Positions 62,223 through 64,000 of a stretch of 64,000 nt of DNA are shown piece after piece. Source of the stretch: Amphibalanus amphitrite. Taxonomy: Eukaryota > Arthropoda > Thecostraca > Balanomorpha > Balanidae. The translations under genes and the position numbers were made by a program. The DNA lies in assembly GCF_019059575.1 (NCBI RefSeq), contig NW_024881618.1:620001-684000 (forward strand), written 5' to 3'. The first letter of the stretch is position 1, and every line of letters starts with the position of its first letter. The notes beneath the pieces were generated by a model. It did not search any database and was not told where the DNA came from. It saw nothing but the letters and a program-made list of their open reading frames with translations.

Positions 62223-64000
62223 CACTCCTCCCCTCCTATTGAACAATATGCCAACGACAGTCACAACAAACGCTTAATCAAAAGACCAGTGAGCAGGGTC
62301 GAACCGTTTCGGGGGGCGTACCTCACGCCCGAAACGGGTGACAGTTCGCGGCCGCTGATCCACATCCCGCGGCGGCTCGGCATCGAACGGCGGCGGCGGG
62401 GACGGCGGCGGAACATGTGGTACCTCCGGCCGGTGCGGCACAGCGTCATGGAGCGGTACAGGGTCAGGTGGCGGCACACAGTCAGGTCGCATCTCGGGCA
62501 GACGCGGCATCAGCACGTGCGGCAAAACAACAGGTTGCGGTACATAGCGGCCAGCTGTGACACCTTGGGGCGGAAATACAATTGGCGCCCCACCCATACC
62601 AGGCACACTATGGGGCCGGGCAATGGGCGTTCCTGGCACATCTCGCCAGAGAGACAACCCATGCGCTCTTGTCGCGGTCCTGTGCCCCTCACTCACAGCC
62701 GGTGGGCGCTCCACTGTGTTGTCCGGCTTCAAGCGGTTGTGGTGCACCACCAGACTGCGCCGCTTTCCCTCCTCGCGCACTCGATAGTTCACTGGTCCAC
62801 ATTGTTCTATGATCTCAGCCGCACGCCAAGGCCTCACAAACTTATGATATTCACCGCGCTTCGGTACATTGCGAAACAAGAACACTTTGTCACCCGGGCG
62901 ATACGACCACTCGTTCATTCTGCGCTCATACAAAGCTTTGTTGCGGTCATGGGACAGCTGATCGCGCTTAACCACATCCTTAACAGTAAGTCGGAGTGTC
63001 TCTCTCAAATCGTCTATGTACTGGGGGAAGGTTGGGGCCCGATCCACAACCGGCCGATCACCCAGCGAGGCTTCCGCCGGCAGGCGGGGCTCTCGCCCAA
63101 ACATCAAGGCGAACGGAGAGTATCCCGTGCTGTCGTGCACCTGACTCCGGTAGGCGAGCATGAGCATCGGAAGATGCTTATCCCACTCCGTGTGCTGCTC
63201 AACAAACTTAGCCAGCATGTTCAAAATGGTGCGATTGGCTCGCTCAGTCATCCCGTTGCCCATAGGGTGATAACTGGATGTCTGAGACTGCTGAATGCCG
63301 AGCAGTTCGCTCACAGCTTTCATCACCGCACCGACAAAGTTCCGACCTTGGTCCGAGTGCACACGCTTCATGACGCCAAAGCGAGAAATAAACTCATTTA
63401 CAAGAACATTGGCAATCGTAGTAGCCTTTTCATCCGCTAGGGGATACGCTTCAACCCAGCGTGTGAAGTGATCAGTGATCACTAGCAGGTGTTTGTAGCC
63501 TCGAGCGGTTTCCGGCAGGTTGGTCACAAGGTCCATGGACACCAGCTCCATCGGCTCGGACGCAGACAACTGCCCCATACTCGCACATGGGCGGGGAGTC
63601 GGAGAGTTTCGCGAGGCACAGCGGCGGCACTGTTCGCAAAACTCAGTCACCGTACGCTCCAGGAGCGGCCACCAAAACCTGAGTCGCGCGACTTTCGCCA
63701 GCTTTGAAGCGTTGAAGTGCCCACCCGACGGACCATCATGAAGCGACCCCAGCACCACAGGCACGAGCTGGGGTGGGACTACCAGCTGCAGCTGGTCGTG
63801 CCCCCTCGGCCCAGCCCGGAACACTCTGTACAGAACATTATCAATCAAACGCAGACGTGACCACTGCCGCCAGTACGGCAGAGCGCCCTTTGACACGGAG
63901 GACTGGGAGGGCCGCTGTGTGCTCCCAGCAAGCTGCCTCTTCACCTCCGCCATGGCGGGGTCTGAGTTCTGCGCCGAACACATGAAATCAGAAGGCCACA
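62223..64000 (-). mobile_element. Ty3/Gypsy LTR retrotransposon, 3' part (integrase), runs off the right edge
   Basis: The minus-strand frame 63983-62274 shows an HHCC zinc-binding module, the DDE integrase core (MDLVTNLP, SDQGRNF, NGMTERANR) and a C-terminal GPxxY-type region followed by a Pro-rich tail. A purine-rich tract and TG at about 62224 mark the likely start of the 3' LTR; its other end was not resolved. The part inside the window is open; gag, protease, RT and the 5' LTR lie beyond the edge, so completeness and age cannot be judged. Confidence 0.9.

Overview
The window is animal nuclear DNA: split genes with GT-AG introns, many mobile-element families and microsatellites. A gustatory-receptor-type 7TM gene ending in the TYxxxxxQF motif points to an arthropod. 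The GC-rich exons and repeat content would suit a crustacean, but that is inference.

Left to right, the host genes are: a coiled-coil gene (-, 1-2229, running off the left edge); MED21 (-, 3363-4217); cytoplasmic tryptophanyl-tRNA synthetase (+, 12881-15539); complex I subunit NDUFS7/PSST (-, 16297-18926, first exon unresolved); a single-exon gustatory receptor-like gene (+, 20021-21391); TRAPPC10 (-, 24569-36670, 16 exons, 1143 aa); MSTO1/misato (+, 38306-48589, 7 exons, 577 aa); and a possible first exon of an unknown gene (+, 55542-55680). The WARS, NDUFS7 C-terminal, TRAPPC10, MED21 and MSTO1 models were built exon by exon, and their splice phases agree throughout. WARS/NDUFS7 and GR/TRAPPC10 are convergent. 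NDUFS7/GR and TRAPPC10/MSTO1 are divergent. The genes share no pathway; they are mostly housekeeping neighbours.

The rest is mobile DNA. At 11097-12617 is a 1.5 kb inverted-repeat transposon loaded with CArG-box palindromes, just upstream of WARS. In the last MSTO1 intron (43222-47953) is a foldback element whose arms are GTACGT arrays; a 3.3 kb TA-flanked element is inserted in one arm and itself carries smaller elements. A 5'-truncated LINE (51612-53460) split a minisatellite and was then hit by a TTAA MITE. A nearly full-length CR1/L2-like LINE with a 2A-like motif lies at 56585-60750. The integrase end of a Ty3/Gypsy element lies at the right edge.

The most unusual pattern is that many exon/intron junctions, in at least five genes on both strands, are tandemly copied into the adjoining intron. 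Each copy carries the splice site plus roughly 15-60 nt of exon. The result is rows of decoy acceptors or donors, and in TRAPPC10 exon 6 a 105-bp (35-codon) in-frame ladder.
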